Positions 23,589 through 26,971 of a stretch of DNA of 26,971 nucleotides are shown here, in pieces (position 1 is the first letter of the stretch; each line of letters opens with the position of its first letter). The position numbers and the translations under genes are program-made. The DNA lies in contig CAKPAB010000016.1 of assembly GCA_934132805.1 (NCBI GenBank), positions 1 through 26,971 of the forward strand, in the 5' to 3' direction. The notes under the pieces are model-generated. The model was not told the origin of the DNA and ran no database searches. It saw only the letters and a program-made list of their open reading frames with translations. The DNA comes from an uncultured Clostridia bacterium (GTDB lineage Bacteria; Bacillota; Clostridia; TANB77; CAG-508).

Positions 23589-23933
23589 TTACATCAATCC
23601 TGGAATATTAAATTTTCCAAACTCTTGACTTTGAGCACTGTCAACTTTTCTTAATGCCTCATTAACACATGTTAAAATTAAATCTTCTAACATCTCTACA
23701 TCATCTGGATCAACAACGTCAGGTTTGATTTTTATTTCTTTTAGAACTTTTTCACCTGTAACTTTTACACTAATTGCTCCACCACCAGCTGTTGCATCAA
23801 ATTCTTTACTTGATAACTCCTCTTGTGATTTTTGCATTTCTTCTTGCATTTTTTTGGCTTGTTTCATTAAATTATTCATATTCATTCCACCAAAACCTCC
23901 CATACCTCCTGGGAATCCGCCTCTTTTTGCCAT
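23589..23933 (-). CDS. ybaB: YbaB/EbfC-family nucleoid-associated protein
   Basis: Small DNA-binding protein, 114 residues, that forms dimers on the nucleoid. The N-terminal tail is Gly- and Met-rich (GGFPGGMGGFGGMNM). A helix (NLMKQAKKMQEEMQKSQEEL) and the EbfC core (GGGAISVKVTGEKVLKEIKI, DVVDPDDVEMLEDLI) follow, then NEALRKVDSA. AAAGGAGG precedes the ATG. The position between dnaX and recR is the conserved order and supports the call. Confidence 0.96.
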   Translation of the reverse strand: MAKRGGFPGGMGGFGGMNMNNLMKQAKKMQEEMQKSQEELSSKEFDATAGGGAISVKVTGEKVLKEIKIKPDVVDPDDVEMLEDLILTCVNEALRKVDSAQSQEFGKFNIPGLM

Positions 23934-24031
23934 TTTAAAATCCTCCTTTTTTCACTTTTTATATTTTCATTCTTTTATGATAACTTAAAAATCTTACATT
24001 TTAAATTTTTTTATATTCCAAATGCTATAAT

Positions 24032-25663
24032 TTACATCATATTAAAAGGAATATTTGCCTCATTGGCCAATCTCTGAATATCGTCCTCTGGATTATGAAC
24101 TGCATTTTTCATTTGAGTATTAGAAACATATCTAATTTGCATATCTTTCCCACATGCCATAGAAACCAAACCAGAAATTTCTTTAATATTTTCTTGTTTA
24201 TCCAAAACAGCTTTACCAAAAGCAGTCATGCCTTTTTGGAATTTAATTTCAACAACTGAATCTCCTACTTGTTCAGCACTTGTATTCATCAAATTAGTAT
24301 ACAAAACAATTTTTCCATTTTGCTTTAAATCATTAATAATTTTAGGCCAACTTTTACTCAAATCATTTGAATACTTTTTAGTAGAAGACTTAGTATTGGA
24401 AATATTTGAATATACATTAGAAGTTTTTGTAGCCTCAACATTTCTAACAGATTGCGAAGTTTGTACCATTGAACTATTTGCAGAATTATTATATGTTACT
24501 GGAGTAGTATTTATAGCCACTTTTCCAGATTTCAAATAATTTTCAATTCTCTCAAGTCTTTCTTCAATATCCCCTCCAGTACCAATCTCTTTGCTGCATA
24601 ACTTTATAATCCCAGCTTGAAACATAATAGTTTTTTGCGTTGACCATTTCATATCATTTTCCAAATTTGACAACTCAAAAACTAAATTCACAAGTTTTTC
24701 TTTTGTAACCTTATCTGCTAAAGTTTTAATATTAGTAGTCTCCTCATCACTATATAAATCTGCCTTACCTGAAGATTTATAAATTAAAACATCTTTTACA
24801 TATTTGATAATTTCCCACAAGAAATTGTTTAAATCTTTACCTTGATTTAAAACTTCATCCATACTAGCCAATGCCTTATCTATATCATATTCAACAACAG
24901 CATCAACTATGTTATGAACATATGTTATTTTTGGAATTCCAACCAAATCTTTTATTTTATCTTCATCAATCTTATTTTCTCCATCTTGAACACATCTTTC
25001 TAAAATTGATAAAGCATCTCTCATTGCACCTTCTGCTAAAACTGCAATAATCTTTAAAGCTCCATCTGTAACTTCTATATTACTTTCTTTACAAACAATT
25101 TCTAATCTTTTTATTATATCTTCATTTGATATCCTTTTAAAATCAAACCTCTGACATCTTGAAAGTATTGTTGCAGGTAGCTTTTGAGGTTCTGTTGTTG
25201 CTAAAATAAATTTAACATGTTCTGGTGGCTCTTCTAATGTTTTTAACAATGCATTAAATGCCCCAGGTGAAAGCATATGAACCTCATCTATTATATATAC
25301 TCTATATTTTGCTTTTGTAGGCAAAAAATTAACCTCTTCTCTAATGCTTCTGATATCTTCAACACTATTATTTGAAGCAGCATCCATTTCTACTATATCG
25401 GTAAGAGATCCATTTAATGCTCCTCTACAGATTTCGCATTCATTACAAGGTTCTCCATCTTTTGGCTTTAAGCAATTTATCGCTCTTGCCAAAATTTTTG
25501 CAGATGATGTTTTTCCTGTACCACGACCTCCATTAAATAAATACGCATGTCCAACTCTATCTGCTATAATTTGATTTCTTAATGTTCTTGTAATATGTTC
25601 TTGACCAACTAGTTCTGAAAATGTAATAGGTCTAAATTTTCTATAAAGAGCTGTGTACCCCAT
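24032..25663 (-). CDS. dnaX: DNA polymerase III subunit tau/gamma
   Basis: Clamp-loader ATPase of the replicase. 543 residues from the start at MGYTALYRKFRP, nine bases behind AAAGGA; a longer frame to 25723 runs back into the SRP RNA and is rejected. Walker A is GGRGTGKTS (45-53), zinc-binding cysteines are at 64, 73, 76 and 79, the DEVHML motif follows YIIDE, and TTEPQKLPATILSRCQRFDF contains sensor 1 and the arginine finger. The C-terminal part is the tau-specific region with a Ser- and Asn-rich linker (about 400-445). No proper A-AAA-AAG frameshift site is seen. It is the first protein gene downstream of the SRP RNA, as in Bacillus. Confidence 0.97.
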   Translation of the reverse strand: MGYTALYRKFRPITFSELVGQEHITRTLRNQIIADRVGHAYLFNGGRGTGKTSSAKILARAINCLKPKDGEPCNECEICRGALNGSLTDIVEMDAASNNSVEDIRSIREEVNFLPTKAKYRVYIIDEVHMLSPGAFNALLKTLEEPPEHVKFILATTEPQKLPATILSRCQRFDFKRISNEDIIKRLEIVCKESNIEVTDGALKIIAVLAEGAMRDALSILERCVQDGENKIDEDKIKDLVGIPKITYVHNIVDAVVEYDIDKALASMDEVLNQGKDLNNFLWEIIKYVKDVLIYKSSGKADLYSDEETTNIKTLADKVTKEKLVNLVFELSNLENDMKWSTQKTIMFQAGIIKLCSKEIGTGGDIEERLERIENYLKSGKVAINTTPVTYNNSANSSMVQTSQSVRNVEATKTSNVYSNISNTKSSTKKYSNDLSKSWPKIINDLKQNGKIVLYTNLMNTSAEQVGDSVVEIKFQKGMTAFGKAVLDKQENIKEISGLVSMACGKDMQIRYVSNTQMKNAVHNPEDDIQRLANEANIPFNMM

Positions 25664-25689
25664 ATTCTCACATCCTTTATATAAATTAC

Positions 25690-25813
25690 AAAATTTAATC
25701 TCTCTATAGAGAGTACTCCACATAAAGATTTGCTACTTATTGCTGCTTCCTTCCGGACCTGACAAGGTTCATAGGTCTCTATTGGATTACCCTCTATACA
25801 AAGATTAAATTTT
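25690..25813 (-). ncRNA. ffs: Signal recognition particle RNA, small bacterial type
   Basis: The minus strand contains the conserved domain IV with GTCAGGTCCGGAAGGAAGC, including the GGAA tetraloop and the Ffh-binding internal loop. An outer 12-bp stem pairs AAAATTTAATCT with AGATTAAATTTT at the two ends, giving about 124 nt. The promoter and dnaX are too close for a 270-nt form with an Alu domain. A 14-bp perfect palindrome (25700-25713) lies inside the 3' arm. Confidence 0.92.
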
Positions 25814-25824
25814 GCACTTACTGT

Positions 25825-25853
25825 ATTATATACTGACTTTAAAAAATTATCAA
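25825..25853 (-). promoter_or_regulatory. Promoter of the SRP RNA (and probably dnaX)
   Basis: TTGATA (25848-25853), 17 bases, perfect TATAAT (25825-25830). The start would be near 25818, a few bases before the predicted RNA. Confidence 0.8.
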
Positions 25854-25860
25854 GTACTTT

Positions 25861-26613
25861 TTACATTCTTTTAAATATAATATTTTCTAAATCAGTATTT
25901 TCTTTACTTTGAATACCATCATCAACGACATTACCAATTGGTAATTCTAAATTCATATTTGCTTTATATGTTTTATTAGAATCTAGATTTATATTAATGT
26001 CAAAAGATACTTTGAATTTTAAGTCATCATTATTTATCGCTAATCTTTTTAATAGTTCATTGTGATTTATTTCTGCTTCATCATTGGAAATATAGTTTCC
26101 AATATCTTTAATTGCATATCTAAATACAACAAGACCTCCTTGATTTGAAATTTTCATTTCTTTTATACTAGAATCTAATTCGCCTTTGTATTCTATGATA
26201 TCTGTTTCGTTTTCTGTATTATTTTTAAAGATAACACTATCTATGTTTGAATCTGGTTTTAATAGTTTTACTTGCCCTATTTTTGGAGCTTGCATAATAT
26301 TGAAATTATTTAATACTATACTTGAGATTGTTTCTGTGTATTTGTAGTCTTCATTCTTTTTTATGTATAAATATATATCATTGTTTTGGTTTATTTGTAA
26401 GTTCCACTTGTTTTGCCCATCATTTACATCTGTTCCGTCTACATTGCTAATTATTGAAATTTTTGATAGGTTGAATGGTGGGTTTCCTTCTCCTTCTACA
26501 TTGTATTTTAGTGATATTACTCCTACTACAAATAAAATTACTACAATTATTAAAAATACCATACATATATGAAATTGTCGTGTATTTATTAATTGTTTTA
26601 TTTTTTCTTTCAA
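25861..26613 (-). CDS. Unknown protein with one N-terminal membrane helix
   Basis: Unrecognised 250-residue protein. A short basic head is followed by one membrane helix (about residues 15-37, MVFLIIVVILFVVGVISLKY). The remainder is a polar, Asn- and Asp-rich, apparently beta-rich extracytoplasmic domain (FNLSKISIISNVDGTDV, KMKISNQGG-type strands, VSFDININLDSN). No cysteine or known catalytic motif is present. The start is TTG behind AAGGCGGGG. It lies alone between tRNA-Arg and the SRP RNA. The architecture suggests a membrane-anchored, externally exposed protein of unknown role. Confidence 0.7.
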   Translation of the reverse strand: MKEKIKQLINTRQFHICMVFLIIVVILFVVGVISLKYNVEGEGNPPFNLSKISIISNVDGTDVNDGQNKWNLQINQNNDIYLYIKKNEDYKYTETISSIVLNNFNIMQAPKIGQVKLLKPDSNIDSVIFKNNTENETDIIEYKGELDSSIKEMKISNQGGLVVFRYAIKDIGNYISNDEAEINHNELLKRLAINNDDLKFKVSFDININLDSNKTYKANMNLELPIGNVVDDGIQSKENTDLENIIFKRM

Positions 26614-26642
26614 TGTTTCCCCGCCTTTTTTAATAAATGTTT

Positions 26643-26719
26643 TGGTGTGCCAGAAGGGACTTGAACCCCCTACCTCTTCCTTAGGAGGGAAGCGCTCTAT
26701 CCAGGTGAGCTACTAGCAC
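26643..26719 (-). tRNA. tRNA-Arg (anticodon CCT)
   Basis: Cloverleaf on the minus strand: acceptor GTGCTAG/CTGGCAC, D stem GCTC/GAGC, anticodon stem CTTCC/GGAAG with loop CTCCTAA (anticodon CCT, reading AGG), and T loop TTCAAGT. The CCA end is encoded. Two G-U pairs occur in the T stem. Confidence 0.95.
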
Positions 26720-26738
26720 ATAAAATAATTTCTAATAT

Positions 26739-26767
26739 ACTATATCAAATTTTTTTCAAAATATCAA
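26739..26767 (-). promoter_or_regulatory. Promoter of tRNA-Arg
   Basis: TTGATA (26762-26767), 17 bases, TATAGT (26739-26744), placed about 20 bases before the tRNA. The -35 hexamer is the same as that of the SRP RNA promoter. Confidence 0.6.
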
Positions 26768-26971
26768 GTTTTATCAGCGTTATTTTTATTAAATTACAAC
26801 ATATATTGTTATAGTTTACTCTTTGTGGAAAATATCTGGTTTATAGGGGGAATGAAGCATTATATATATATTTGATATTGTATCGATTGATTGAAGTGAA
26901 AAATAGAAAATCTTAAATAAAAAACTGAGGAATGCTCACGGGAAAACTGTATATATGTATATGCTTTGATA
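26768..26971. other. Right-end segment without a recognisable gene
   Basis: A+T-rich sequence with a short TA run (26861-26871). An AGGGGG is followed by an ATG that opens only seven codons. I see no gene, RNA or clear promoter. Confidence 0.4.

Noticed and set aside
24370..24385. Programmed frameshift site in dnaX (gamma/tau)
   Set aside because: The closest sequence is T-AAA-AAG in the linker, lacking the first A of the required heptamer, with no obvious stem or stop behind it.
26835..26925. Small gene at the right end behind AGGGGG
   Set aside because: The ATG frame stops after seven codons, and other frames lack a start with a ribosome site.

Overview
This is a low-GC, A+T-rich stretch of a spore-forming Firmicute of the class Clostridia, most likely an uncultured gut-type lineage. 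The evidence is Bacillota-style gene organisation (SRP RNA upstream of dnaX-ybaB-recR), strong AGGAGG-type ribosome binding sites with several TTG or GTG starts, sporulation and germination genes (an alpha/beta-type SASP, sleB-ypeB), Gram-positive wall genes (murF, ddl) and a VanW-type wall protein. Nearly all genes are on the minus strand. The plus-strand exceptions are two small XRE regulators, vanW and a processive glycolipid glycosyltransferase.

Layout. Bases 1-2692 hold a truncated ZIP metal transporter and a two-gene operon of unknown function, the second gene with a probable frameshift. An XRE regulator (2929-3288) converges on prfA through a long shared hairpin terminator. prfA has an unusual repeat-bearing leader with short upstream reading frames. 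Next come a yhaO-yhaN DNA-repair pair (6669-7769, 4622-6586) and an operon (8016-10891) with a perfect consensus sigma-A promoter. That operon encodes two unrecognised proteins and a VirD4/TraG-type coupling ATPase whose reading frame is broken exactly at the Walker A loop. A zinc-finger-less DnaJ-like cochaperone follows, then the murF-ddl peptidoglycan-precursor operon.

Bases 14679-17575 look like a small accessory island. It has the 3' remnant of an Rpn-family nuclease gene, a broken and an intact prepilin-like gene whose C-terminal domains look like C-type-lectin/formylglycine-generating-enzyme folds, and an XRE regulator with a palindromic operator candidate. Spore and envelope genes follow: a divergent SASP gene, vanW, sleB-ypeB and the glycosyltransferase. 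The right end is the conserved block recR-ybaB-dnaX-SRP RNA, an unknown membrane-anchored protein and tRNA-Arg(CCT).

Notable signals. Three accessory genes carry probable single-base indels (about 660, 9537 and 15792), and two more are truncated, while the housekeeping genes are intact; this fits genuine decay better than uniform sequencing error. A 36-bp intergenic repeat occurs identically at 7865 and 22852, with diverged relatives at 12008 and possibly 2731. The best candidates for something undescribed are the three-gene operon around the coupling ATPase (no relaxase or other secretion genes in view) and the pilin-like lectin-fold gene pair. All functional calls come from reading translated sequence; no database search was run.
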